From: a virus
DNA length: 64,000 nt
Virus record (IMG/VR): IMGVR_UViG_3300032401_000001
Location: 62,001 to 126,000 of that record
Strand: one strand, 5' to 3'
How positions within the stretch are numbered: the first letter of the stretch is position 1; each line of letters opens with the position of its first letter. The position numbers and the translations under genes were made by a program. This document shows, in pieces, positions 52,013 through 60,215 of the stretch. The notes beneath the pieces are model-generated. The model had not been told where the DNA came from and made no database searches. It saw nothing but the letters and a program-made list of their open reading frames with translations.

Positions 52013-52287
52013 CACTTCCCTCCCTTGGGGTTCTCCGGTGATTGCCCGCCGCCGTAGCCGACCTGCGTCTTCGTGGCGGGTTGAGGCTTGCCGATGTGCT
52101 GGTAGCCGGCCTTGCGGGCTTTGGCGCCGGGGTAGGTCGGCACGATGACGGAGAAGACGTGCGGCGCTGAGTCGAGACGCGTCATAGCAGCACCGCAGGG
52201 GCAGACGACGGTGCTCTCCGCACTGTCAACCAGGACGTTCTCTTCTCGCTGATTGCACTCGGGGCACTGGTAGTCGAAGACCAGCAT
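52012..52287 (-). CDS. FmdB-like zinc-ribbon protein, 91 aa
   Basis: FDYQCPECNQREENVLVDSAES...VVCPCGAAM is the small zinc-ribbon of FmdB-type proteins; the rest is a Pro/Gly/Lys-rich disordered tail. Regulatory role unknown. Confidence 0.75.
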   Translation of the reverse strand: MLVFDYQCPECNQREENVLVDSAESTVVCPCGAAMTRLDSAPHVFSVIVPTYPGAKARKAGYQHIGKPQPATKTQVGYGGGQSPENPKGGK

Positions 52288-52724
52288 CAGCGGACCTCGA
52301 CTTCGAAGACCACGCCCAGCTCTTCCAGCGCTTGGAGCAGCTCGAGCGGGGCGAAGCGCTTGTCAGCGAAGGTTATGAAGACGAAGCGCGGTTCGGTATG
52401 GTGCAATCGAACCTGGAGTGCCGTCAGTCCACCGAGAGGTCGACTGCCCAGCGTCACCATGGTTTCGTCAGGGTTGTGCGTCGTGCGGATGCGTAGCGGG
52501 TACGCGGTGTTGCTGTTGGCGTCATCGGGCGCCGGCCCAGGGATGGGGAAGCAGCCAGCGATGTTGAAATGCGTGGTCATCCCGGTAGGGCTGATCAGCA
52601 GTTCGAAGGATGTGATGCGCTTCAGTACCTGGCCGTTGTAGAGAACCAAGTCTTTGGGCGGGGTTTCTTGCTGGCGGGCGAGGTGGATGCTGAGCGGTAG
52701 CGGTGAGTCGAGGACTAAGGGCAT
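52287..52724 (-). CDS. Hypothetical beta-rich protein, 145 aa
   Basis: First gene of the leftward kinase/ATPase unit. Beta-rich, with LQALEELGVVFEVEV at the end. Not recognised. Confidence 0.65.
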   Translation of the reverse strand: MPLVLDSPLPLSIHLARQQETPPKDLVLYNGQVLKRITSFELLISPTGMTTHFNIAGCFPIPGPAPDDANSNTAYPLRIRTTHNPDETMVTLGSRPLGGLTALQVRLHHTEPRFVFITFADKRFAPLELLQALEELGVVFEVEVR

Positions 52725-52747
52725 GCGAGCTCCTGAGCTATGCTAAT

Positions 52748-52778
52748 GAGATAAGCACAGCTCAGGCGGGCTTGTCAA
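52748..52778 (-). promoter_or_regulatory. Candidate promoter of leftward unit
   Basis: Perfect TTGACA (52778-52773) on the minus strand; TATCTC (52753-52748) at a long 19-nt spacing is the best -10. Confidence 0.4.
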
Positions 52779-52780
52779 CG

Positions 52781-53149
52781 CTACTTCGTCGGTGGCTGGG
52801 GGTTGCGGACGGCTTCGACGCCGCTGGCGATGACGTTGGGGATACTGCCGATGCCAGCACCGGCGACGAAGCCACGCAGGGCGCGGTAGGGGGCGCCGTG
52901 TCCGGTGTGCATCGAGAGCTCGAGAGGTACGCCGATGGCGGCGCCGGCGAGCGGGCCGAACTTGCGGATGAAGGGCAGGACATGCTGAGTGTCGCGTTGT
53001 TCTTCTGGCTCCGGTAGATACGGGATCCCGGCGGTCAGACCCACGTCTCCTGACGGTTGCATGCCGAGTTGCTCGAGGCTGCCGGCGGGCAACAGGCCCA
53101 TCGCTTGTAGCGCCTGAATCTGCCCGATGCCGCGGATGAACTCGTCCAT
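52781..53149 (-). CDS. Virion-block protein with LGL motif, 122 aa
   Basis: N-terminal FIRGIGQIQALQAMGLL fits the shared hydrophobic-xxGxxxALxxLGL motif. Gly/Ala-rich hydrophobic middle. Probably a membrane-interacting or internal virion protein (inference). Confidence 0.65.
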   Translation of the reverse strand: MDEFIRGIGQIQALQAMGLLPAGSLEQLGMQPSGDVGLTAGIPYLPEPEEQRDTQHVLPFIRKFGPLAGAAIGVPLELSMHTGHGAPYRALRGFVAGAGIGSIPNVIASGVEAVRNPQPPTK

Positions 53150-53159
53150 GGTACCCTCA

Positions 53160-53186
53160 GCAAACCGCCGTCAGGGCCGGTATAAG
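53160..53186 (+). promoter_or_regulatory. Phage-type promoter 8 (GCAAAC-N14-GTATAAG)
   Basis: Good boxes, spacer one nt shorter than most. Drives the single rightward gene 53220-53447. Confidence 0.6.
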
Positions 53187-53219
53187 GATGTGATGGCCCC
53201 CCACTCGAAGGAGGAAACC

Positions 53220-53447
53220 ATGAAGGCGATCATGAAGGCCTTCGTCGTGTCTGGCATGTGCGGCGCAGTGCGTAAGCCGGTGGTCGGTCTCGACGGCGTC
53301 TCGGTCTCGTACGATGAGTCCCAGGTGGCTCCTCGTCGCCTCTACCTCACATTCCCGAACGGCAAGACGCAGACCTACGAGCTCCAGGGTGAGACGCTCG
53401 AGGCTTGTGCGCGCAACGCGGCTGACATCGTTGGTTTGCCGGCGTAG
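53220..53447 (+). CDS. Hypothetical protein, 75 aa
   Basis: ATG 53220 follows GGAGGAAA; the longer in-frame start at 53127 is upstream of the promoter. Small beta-rich protein, expressed alone between promoter 8 and its own terminator, opposite to the surrounding genes. Confidence 0.7.
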   Translation: MKAIMKAFVVSGMCGAVRKPVVGLDGVSVSYDESQVAPRRLYLTFPNGKTQTYELQGETLEACARNAADIVGLPA

Positions 53448-53456
53448 CTGCTGTAC

Positions 53457-53491
53457 GGCGCTGCCCCTCCGGGGGTGGCGCGCTTCTTTAG
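53457..53491 (+). terminator. Intrinsic terminator
   Basis: GCGCTGCCCC / GGGGTGGCGC stem, then GCTTCTTTAG. Confidence 0.65.
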
Positions 53492-53500
53492 TCTGCAGCG

Positions 53501-54214
53501 TCACTTGGGGATTCCTCGGGCTACGAGTTTGCCAAGCGACTTGAGCCGACTGGTGGCAGGGGCTACGAATTCTTCAGCTTTGGTTGCTGCTGCTGCTCCA
53601 GTTCCTTCGAGGACGTTTCCGGTACCGATGTTGGTGAGGTGCTCGGCGGTGGTTCTTGGATCCAGTGGCATGAGACCGACGTGCCGAGGGTAGGGCTGCG
53701 GCTTGGAACTGGGGAGATCGGCACGGAACGGTGCAAGGCGCTCGACCGGTGGTGGCAACGGTTCACCGGGACCTTGTGTGAACCGCTGCAGGAATTCTCC
53801 GCGTTCGCTCAAACGTGACCTGAAAGGTTCTTCGGCGACGGGTCCGCCGCGTACTGATACTGGTGCTTCGCCGGTAGGACCACCGGACGCGTACCAGCCC
53901 ATCCGCGGTGCGCCTCGACTGGGTTCGACACCTATTGCACGGTGCTGTTGATTGATGGCGTCGAGAGCGCGCGAGAATTCTGGTCCCGGTGCTGCAGTGG
54001 CGCGAGCGCGCATAAGTGTCTGCATGCGGTCAGTGGGTGTCATCGCGCCCCAGTTCTCGGGCACGGTGACGCCGGCAGGTGGCCGGGCCGTGAAGACTTG
54101 AGGCCAGTGTTGCTGCATGGTCTCGAGCTGCCCGGCGCTGTAGTCAGCTTGCTTGAGCAGACCGAGCGCCTGCAGTGCGTGTTGCTGCCCCCAGCGCTGT
54201 GCTTGCGTGAGCAT
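53501..54214 (-). CDS. Virion-block protein with LGLLK motif, 237 aa
   Basis: N-terminus AQRWGQQHALQALGLLKQA carries the shared motif. The rest is Pro/Arg/Gly-rich and probably extended. Start overlaps the upstream stop. Confidence 0.7.
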   Translation of the reverse strand: MLTQAQRWGQQHALQALGLLKQADYSAGQLETMQQHWPQVFTARPPAGVTVPENWGAMTPTDRMQTLMRARATAAPGPEFSRALDAINQQHRAIGVEPSRGAPRMGWYASGGPTGEAPVSVRGGPVAEEPFRSRLSERGEFLQRFTQGPGEPLPPPVERLAPFRADLPSSKPQPYPRHVGLMPLDPRTTAEHLTNIGTGNVLEGTGAAAATKAEEFVAPATSRLKSLGKLVARGIPK

Positions 54215-54669
54215 CACGCCTGTTCCGGTGCCATCCCCGCCATCGAGCCGTCGTCGGCGCCAGGCATGCCTGGTGCACCGGGCGCGCCGCTGGCCATCTG
54301 TTGCTGTTGGCCCTGGACGGCGACGTCGGGACCACCTTCCGGCGCTTGCATCTCGATCTTCGCGGTCGGGTCAGCCTGGAACATGGCTTGGAGCGCTGCG
54401 GGATCGATGAGCGCATCCGGCGACACCTTGACGCTGGTCGACTTCTCGCCTTCGGGCGTGATGCGGATGCTGGCGCCCTGGAAGGTGCCACCGGGCAGCA
54501 GACCGATGGCTTCTTCTGCGTCCTGGGGCTGCGGTGGCGCCTGTTCACTGCCGCCCTGCCAGTAGTTCGGATCGCCCAGCGACGGGTCGGCGCGCTTCGT
54601 GAAGATGGCCGCGGCGGCATGGGCGCCGAGCTTGTAGGCCAGAGAGACGTCGTTGAGACCCATGGTCAT
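54214..54669 (-). CDS. Virion-block protein, 151 aa
   Basis: SLAYKLGAHAAAAIFTKRA is a variant of the shared motif. Pro/Gln/Gly-rich, with low predicted structure. Coupled to neighbours. Confidence 0.7.
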   Translation of the reverse strand: MTMGLNDVSLAYKLGAHAAAAIFTKRADPSLGDPNYWQGGSEQAPPQPQDAEEAIGLLPGGTFQGASIRITPEGEKSTSVKVSPDALIDPAALQAMFQADPTAKIEMQAPEGGPDVAVQGQQQQMASGAPGAPGMPGADDGSMAGMAPEQA

Positions 54670-54673
54670 CCTC

Positions 54674-54937
54674 CTACTGCGTAGGCTTGCTGCTGGACTT
54701 GGCTGCGGTCAAGGGAGCGCCACCGGGCGGTGCGGCCAGTCGCGGCGCGCCTGCGGCTGCGGCAGGCGTCTGACGCCCATCGATGAGGCTGCCGGTGAAG
54801 GCGCCCGGGATGTCGCCGAACGTCGCACCGCCGGGCTTGGCCCCGGCGCTGGTGCTGGTGATGTTGTCCGCGGCTGCGCGCTTCATGAGCTGCGCGAGTG
54901 CGTGCTGAACGCCGAGCTGGTAGGCGGTGCTGGTCAT
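54674..54937 (-). CDS. Virion-block protein, 87 aa
   Basis: AYQLGVQHALAQLMKRA at the N-terminus (motif), then a Gly/Pro/Ala-rich region. Overlaps the upstream stop. Confidence 0.68.
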   Translation of the reverse strand: MTSTAYQLGVQHALAQLMKRAAADNITSTSAGAKPGGATFGDIPGAFTGSLIDGRQTPAAAAGAPRLAAPPGGAPLTAAKSSSKPTQ

Positions 54938-56262
54938 CGGCCCGCTTGATTCCAGTCGGTGAAGGCCGCGCGCGACGCCGTCAGCTTCTGGTTCTGTGCG
55001 ACGGCGGGCGGCGGTTGTTGCGGTGGTGGTTGCGCTTGGGTCACGTTAACTGGCTTCTGGGGCCAGCGCATCGGTTGGGTCTTGTCGACGGGAACCGAAT
55101 AGCCGGCGGCGACTGCAGCGCCTCGCTGAGACTTCTGGGCTTCAGGACCCAGCGTGCCGAGGGTGGGCTTGCTCCACGGCCAGCCGAGCTTCTCGGCGGC
55201 GCGCTTGCAGCGGCGTTCGTAGATGGCCGCGTGAGCCGCTTTCGTCGGCAGGTCATCGAGCGTCTTCGAGGCCAGGTTGTGCGACGATTCGGTGCCCAGC
55301 ATGTCGGGGGTGCGCCGGGCGAAGCTGCGCAGCTGCCGGGAGATGGTGTCGGCCTCGTGCACGCTCTCAGAGAGCGTCTTGGGACGGGCCATGCTGGTCT
55401 TGAGCCCCAGTTGTTGTGCTGCGCCTTCAGCCCCATCAGCACGGCGTGCTGAACGACCACCGAGGTGAGCACCTATGGCTAGCCCACCAATGCCGAGAGC
55501 GCCCATCAAACCGCGGCGCATGCCCAACGATTCAGGAGCTACGCGGCGCAGGAGCGCAGCGAGACCTGCACCTGTGCCGAGACCAACAGCACCACCTGCG
55601 GCGCCACCACCCATGCCGCGCAGCGCGGGGCTGGTGTCGGGACGAGCACGACCGCCGGCCGCACGATGTCCGATGCCGGCGCTAAGACCCATCGCGGCCA
55701 TCGGGATGCCAGCGGCCAGCAGGGCGTGTCGCACGCCGGCAGCCCGGTAGGCTTCGCGGAGTGAGGCGCCAGCCGCACGGAGGGGCTCCATCGAAGGCAG
55801 CGGCGAAGGCATGTCGGGCGGCAGTGGCATCGCAATCTTCCTTGGACTCTCGAAGGTCGCGAGTACCTTCGTCTTGAATTTCTCGAATGGTAGCACGCTC
55901 ATCGAGCCGAAGAACCGGTCGTCGTTGTAGTGGTTCTTGTACGCGGTCTTGGCTTCGTCGGCGGTGTGGAAGCCGAGCATGCACTTGTCTTCGTCGAAGG
56001 ACTTGAAGTCGGGGGCCTTGCGCTGGTGGATGACGTAGACGTTCTCGGCGTCTTCGTGTGGGCCGACGAAGACGTCCACGTGATCGCCATCGACGCCTTC
56101 GGTACGGCGGATGTAGCCGTAGGGCACCGACATCTTCGTCTTGCCCGCTTCGCCGGTGCTGGCGTCGGTCCAGTGACGCAGTTCTCCTTCGTCCGTCTCG
56201 ATCGAGACGTCAAGGCCGCGAAACTTCAGGCGCCGGGAGAGGCGGTGTTGGGCGAGCTTCAT
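54934..56262 (-). CDS. InPase-like domain protein with Gly-rich membrane region, 442 aa
   Basis: Residues about 40-110 (RTEGVDGDHVDVFVGP, VYVIHQ, FDEDKCMLGFHTADEAKTAY) match the phage inorganic-pyrophosphatase-like (InPase) module often fused to phage structural proteins. It is followed by a long Gly/Ala-rich hydrophobic section (about 160-260) and a helical C-terminus. It may be packaged and contact the membrane during entry (inference). Confidence 0.75.
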   Translation of the reverse strand: MKLAQHRLSRRLKFRGLDVSIETDEGELRHWTDASTGEAGKTKMSVPYGYIRRTEGVDGDHVDVFVGPHEDAENVYVIHQRKAPDFKSFDEDKCMLGFHTADEAKTAYKNHYNDDRFFGSMSVLPFEKFKTKVLATFESPRKIAMPLPPDMPSPLPSMEPLRAAGASLREAYRAAGVRHALLAAGIPMAAMGLSAGIGHRAAGGRARPDTSPALRGMGGGAAGGAVGLGTGAGLAALLRRVAPESLGMRRGLMGALGIGGLAIGAHLGGRSARRADGAEGAAQQLGLKTSMARPKTLSESVHEADTISRQLRSFARRTPDMLGTESSHNLASKTLDDLPTKAAHAAIYERRCKRAAEKLGWPWSKPTLGTLGPEAQKSQRGAAVAAGYSVPVDKTQPMRWPQKPVNVTQAQPPPQQPPPAVAQNQKLTASRAAFTDWNQAGR

Positions 56263-57062
56263 CGGTTGTACCAGGGTCGCTGAGTTCGGCCGCCGACGTA
56301 ACTACCTGCGAGTGTGCCAGCGGCGGTACCACCAAGGATAAGGGGTACCGCGGCTCTTCCTCTCGTCGCTAAGCTGGCGAGGGTACCTAGGGTGCCGCCG
56401 GCAAGACCGCCACCTAGACCACCAAGCATTCCATGCCCGATGACACGACCGACGTTCCACCGGGTGGGTGCGCTACCATAACCGCTGTAGGCAGCAGATG
56501 GTCCGCCAACAAGGCCAGCAGCGAGTGCCGTGGCTGCTACGGCAGGGACTAGGCCTGTGTAGTCATTTGAGAGACCTTCTCCAGGTTTGTAGTCAGACCG
56601 ATATTGGGGCGGTGCGTCTGCTGGTCCGTACGCGCCTGGATTTCGATTCCAGTGTTCTTCTGCGCGTTGTTGAGCCGTCTGTGAAGTACTCTGGTTGGTG
56701 CGCTGGCCACGTGCACGCTCGTAAGCGGCTCTGACCTGTTCTTTGCTGGCCGGATGGACCGGGTTTTGTTGCCGCCACTTTGTGTAGAGTTGATCGAAGT
56801 CGGAGGGCGCAGCGACGTTCTTCAATGCGGCTTCGAGACGCTGCGCGAGATCTGGCTGGGTCTTCCAGATGTCGGCGCGAATGCCGCCGGCGGCGCCGGA
56901 GGTGACGTAGTGGCGCAGTGCTTCGACTTCGTCCGGTGTCATTTTCGAGAGGATCTTGGGTAGATTTTCGACTCCTTCTTCGGTCACGGCGCGTAGGACT
57001 CCACCCACGGAGAGTCCGAGTTTCTCAAGGGCTGCAAGTTTGCCGAAGAGGTAGGGGGTCAT
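56259..57062 (-). CDS. Virion-block protein with LGL motif and Gly-zipper, 267 aa
   Basis: PYLFGKLAALEKLGLSV at the N-terminus (motif), helical middle, and a Gly-rich hydrophobic C-terminal region with repeated GxxxG. Likely membrane-active. Confidence 0.7.
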   Translation of the reverse strand: MTPYLFGKLAALEKLGLSVGGVLRAVTEEGVENLPKILSKMTPDEVEALRHYVTSGAAGGIRADIWKTQPDLAQRLEAALKNVAAPSDFDQLYTKWRQQNPVHPASKEQVRAAYERARGQRTNQSTSQTAQQRAEEHWNRNPGAYGPADAPPQYRSDYKPGEGLSNDYTGLVPAVAATALAAGLVGGPSAAYSGYGSAPTRWNVGRVIGHGMLGGLGGGLAGGTLGTLASLATRGRAAVPLILGGTAAGTLAGSYVGGRTQRPWYNR

Positions 57063-57066
57063 GGGG

Positions 57067-57324
57067 TCACAATCTGATCGGCGGCGACTTCCCTGCCAAC
57101 TGCTTGCCGATGATCCGGAATGGATTACGAAACAGTCGTTTGATCAGCTTCGAGAAGTCGAACTTTGGGAGCTTCAGCTTGAAGAGTCGCTTCATCCGTC
57201 GATGTAGCGAGGTGAGCGGGTCGGGACGCTGACGGGCGCGCAGCGGCGGTGCGTGCTTGGCTTCCTTGAGGAGGCCGAGTTCGCACAGTGCGTCGTGAAC
57301 ACCGCTGTCATAGAACTGCGTCAC
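57067..57324 (-). CDS. Virion-block basic protein, 85 aa
   Basis: FYDSGVHDALCELGLLKEA (motif), then an Arg/Lys/Leu/Phe-rich basic amphipathic tail that could bind DNA or membrane. Confidence 0.7.
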   Translation of the reverse strand: MTQFYDSGVHDALCELGLLKEAKHAPPLRARQRPDPLTSLHRRMKRLFKLKLPKFDFSKLIKRLFRNPFRIIGKQLAGKSPPIRL

Positions 57325-57327
57325 GGT

Positions 57328-58200
57328 TCACTGCAGGAAGGGCATTCCTGTGCCGGCCATCGATCCGCGCATCTTGGTCAGCCAATCACTGGCTTGCTGT
57401 GCGCGCGATGGTGGTTCACTGGGTGCAGCCATGGCGCCACCCGTGATGCCACCGATGAGACTTCCGCCAGCGACGCCAGCGCCACCGCGTGTGAAAGGTC
57501 GCTCGAGTTGTGGATGTCGCGCGAGGATTTGTTGAACGCGTGCAGTTCCTTCTTCTCCGGCACGGGCTGCGCGTACCGGACTGACGATGCCGCTGAGGGT
57601 TCGCTTTCCGGCGTCACTCAAGCCACGGCCAGCAAATCCTCCAGCAGCGCCGCCGAGCAGTGCACCTCCGGCAGCGCCGCCGAGAGCACCACGCGCAGCT
57701 CCGCTCCAACCCCTGCCTTCCGGTGCTGCGATGGCGCCGCTGATGGCGCCGGGGATGGCACCACCGAGGCCACCGGCCAGAGCACCGCGGCCGATGAGAC
57801 CGAGCAGAGGGCCGATGCCGAGCTTCTCGACGGCGGCGATCTTGCCCTGCAGGACGAAGCGATTCTCGTTCACGGCGGACTCCTTCTTGCGCGCAGGTGA
57901 CTTTGTGATTTCTTCGGGCTTGCGGAGTGCTTCGCGTGCGTTGTGCTTCGGCAAGTTCGCGATCATACGCGAGCGACGCGCGTCGATTGAACCAGGTCCT
58001 GGCGATGCCCAGGCGGTGTCGGGGCTGAAGAGCATACTGTTCACGCGTCCGCGCTGATGTTGTTTCAGCAGACCGAACAGTCGGTCGTCGATCGGACGAC
58101 GAGCAATCTCCGTGAGTTGGTGGCCACCGTAGTGATGGGACCCTCTGCGGAGCATGTCCTTGAGGTAACGCGGCACACCTGCGCGTTTCTCTTCGTTCAC
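57328..58200 (-). CDS. Virion-block protein, possible dual-start gene, 290 aa
   Basis: GTG start at 58200. Residues about 113-130 (RFVLQGKIAAVEKLGIGP) carry the shared motif internally, preceded by a GTG (57873) with AAGGAG 7 nt upstream, so a second 181-aa product starting there is likely. The C-terminal half is Gly/Ala-rich. Confidence 0.7.
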   Translation of the reverse strand: MNEEKRAGVPRYLKDMLRRGSHHYGGHQLTEIARRPIDDRLFGLLKQHQRGRVNSMLFSPDTAWASPGPGSIDARRSRMIANLPKHNAREALRKPEEITKSPARKKESAVNENRFVLQGKIAAVEKLGIGPLLGLIGRGALAGGLGGAIPGAISGAIAAPEGRGWSGAARGALGGAAGGALLGGAAGGFAGRGLSDAGKRTLSGIVSPVRAARAGEEGTARVQQILARHPQLERPFTRGGAGVAGGSLIGGITGGAMAAPSEPPSRAQQASDWLTKMRGSMAGTGMPFLQ

Positions 58201-58688
58201 GGCAGATTCCTTTGCGAGGCGGCGAGGATGGGCGCGGTGTTGTTGAAGCCCAGTTCCTGCAGCGCGGCGATCTTGCCGAAGTCGTAGGCGCTGCGCTTCT
58301 CGTGTGACATCGACCAGCGGCGACCGAGATGGGCACCGGTACCACCACCGACTGCGCCACCAAGGACTGCGCCGAGCAGCGCGGCGCGCATAGTGGTGTC
58401 CTTGTTCTTGTCACTGAAATGGTGACCAAGGGCACCACCGAGATAGGCGCCTCCGGTCATGCCCAGGATGCTCCCGAGCGCGGCGCCACCACCACTGGCG
58501 AGTCCGCGTTGGGCAGCGTGCCGATCTGGTCCGGTGAGGCCACCGGTGAGCATACCACCGGTGAATGCTGGAAGCGGCCCGAGAGCTCCACCAAGTGCAC
58601 CGACGACTGGCGTGGCAATGCTGCCCTGTTCGGCGTTGCGAGCGCTGGTCTTGACGAGCTGACGCACGACTTCACTGGCGTACGACAT
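58197..58688 (-). CDS. Gly-zipper virion-block protein, 163 aa
   Basis: Gly/Ala-rich hydrophobic body with many GxxxG, and the shared motif (SAYDFGKIAALQELGF) near the C-terminus instead of the N-terminus. Suggests fusion with the head of a following gene. Confidence 0.7.
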   Translation of the reverse strand: MSYASEVVRQLVKTSARNAEQGSIATPVVGALGGALGPLPAFTGGMLTGGLTGPDRHAAQRGLASGGGAALGSILGMTGGAYLGGALGHHFSDKNKDTTMRAALLGAVLGGAVGGGTGAHLGRRWSMSHEKRSAYDFGKIAALQELGFNNTAPILAASQRNLP

Positions 58689-58697
58689 GGGTGGCTC

Positions 58698-59057
58698 CTA
58701 CGCGAAGACGTACATTTTCAGCGTCGCGGGCACCGTAGTGGTGCTGACCTTCACGCCGGTGATGGCGCCGTCGGGGTTGTGGATGAGGATGAAGCCAGCA
58801 CCGGTCTTCACGGTGAGCGCGATGGTGCTGTTGTTGAGCTTGATCTGCAGGTCGGCGCCGCTGGCTTCGATGAGCAGCAGCTTGGCGCTGGCAACTGGCA
58901 GGTCGATGACTTCGTCGACGGCGGTGACGCTGAACGGCTTCTCGACGTACAGCGCGGCGGTGTACGCCAGCGAGATGGCGAGGTTGTGCTTGGCGGCTTG
59001 TTTGCCATCTTCGAGGGGCCAGGTGAGTTCGCCGGCGAAGGTCAGGGTACGAGCCAT
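58698..59057 (-). CDS. Beta-rich virion-like protein, 119 aa
   Basis: Alternating beta pattern throughout (ADLQIKLNNSTIALTV...GFILIHNP), the composition of small head-decoration or tail proteins. No family claimed. Confidence 0.65.
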   Translation of the reverse strand: MARTLTFAGELTWPLEDGKQAAKHNLAISLAYTAALYVEKPFSVTAVDEVIDLPVASAKLLLIEASGADLQIKLNNSTIALTVKTGAGFILIHNPDGAITGVKVSTTTVPATLKMYVFA

Positions 59058-59070
59058 GGAAATCGCTCCT

Positions 59071-59085
59071 CTTTACGGCGTAAAC
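59071..59085. promoter_or_regulatory. Palindromic site 6, CTTTAC-GGC-GTAAAC
   Basis: Overlaps the stop codon of the leftward gene 59073-59771 and precedes the next start; 12,447 bp after site 5. Core identical to site 4. Confidence 0.6.
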
Positions 59086-59771
59086 TGGCTCATTACTTCG
59101 CCAGTGTTGACGTTGGTGACGCCCTGGGTCAGACGGTTGTTCTCACCCCGGTTGGCCTTGAACGGCGGCACCGTGGCGTAGAAGTGGGCGGCGATGTAGT
59201 TGGCCCCGTCGAGTGCGACCATTCCGGCGATCACGTCGTCAAGATGCTTCGCTAGTTGGCGGAGTTCGAAAGGCCCGAAGCGACCAAAGCGGTGGCCCTG
59301 CCCGAGAGTGCGAATCCACTGTTGAACGCCGGCCGTCGATCGATACGCGGCGCCCGCCTGGTTGACGGTGGTGAACAGCTTCTCCGCTGAGTTGAGTCCG
59401 AGCACGAAGACGATGCGAACGGCGGCCCAGAAATCCAGATCGGCGCGGGTCCACCAGGTAGCGTACTGCGCGTGGAGCTGACGACCGTAGTCGTTTGCGA
59501 GTTGGCACCAGAGGTAGAGATTCTGCTGTGGGTCACGCGCCGCAACTTCCGTCTGTCCCAGATGGGAGACCTCGGCGACGCGCAGGCGCATGATACCGAC
59601 GGTACGCTGGGTCGCGTCACGGGTGGGCGGGTCGGCGCTGCCGTTGGTCTCGGCGGCCATGTGCGCCAACCCCAGGCTGCGGGGTGCGGGTCCCCGCCAA
59701 CGGTCCAGTGTCGCATTCCACAGGACGCCGAGTTCGCGCAACCGGGTGGGGCTGGTGCCGTACAGGATCAC
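59073..59771 (-). CDS. Helical virion-block protein, 232 aa
   Basis: GTG 59771 in a GTGA overlap with the upstream gene; the longer frame to 60041 lies within that gene and is rejected. Helical, Trp- and Arg-rich. Not recognised. Confidence 0.7.
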   Translation of the reverse strand: MILYGTSPTRLRELGVLWNATLDRWRGPAPRSLGLAHMAAETNGSADPPTRDATQRTVGIMRLRVAEVSHLGQTEVAARDPQQNLYLWCQLANDYGRQLHAQYATWWTRADLDFWAAVRIVFVLGLNSAEKLFTTVNQAGAAYRSTAGVQQWIRTLGQGHRFGRFGPFELRQLAKHLDDVIAGMVALDGANYIAAHFYATVPPFKANRGENNRLTQGVTNVNTGEVMSQFTP

Positions 59772-60157
59772 GCTGTCCTCAGTGCTGTGGCTAGTCCCCG
59801 TACGACCTGGGCGAGGTGGGGCGACATGGCGGACGCCGTCACGACTCGGGCGGCGGCGGTGGGCGCTGCGGCAGCGGCCGCAGGGGCTGCGGCAGCTGCG
59901 GCGGGGGCACCAGCGGCCGCTGCGGCGGCCCGGCGCGCCAGGTAGCCCTTGCCGAGGCCACGGAGCCCCAGCGCGGCCAGCAGGCCGCCAGCGATGAGCC
60001 CAGTGGGCAAGGCCCATTTTGGCCAGGCGTACGGATCCCACTGCGGCGGCGCGTAGAACTGCGGGGGCAGTTGTGTGGGGTCGTCGATGCCGGGATTGTA
60101 GCCCGACTCACCGTAGGTGCCGGCCGGCATCGCGGGCACGTCTTGGGCAGTCTTCAT
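59768..60157 (-). CDS. Membrane protein with Ala/Pro-rich region, 129 aa
   Basis: Pro/Tyr-rich N-terminus, one hydrophobic helix (WALPTGLIAGGLLAALGL, about 48-66), then a long Ala/Pro run and a helical tail. Confidence 0.7.
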   Translation of the reverse strand: MKTAQDVPAMPAGTYGESGYNPGIDDPTQLPPQFYAPPQWDPYAWPKWALPTGLIAGGLLAALGLRGLGKGYLARRAAAAAAGAPAAAAAAPAAAAAAPTAAARVVTASAMSPHLAQVVRGLATALRTA

Positions 60158-60215
60158 CTGGGATCCTCGACGGGTTCGCCCAATTATAGGCTCTCCGCGA
60201 CGTTCCCGGTAGCCG

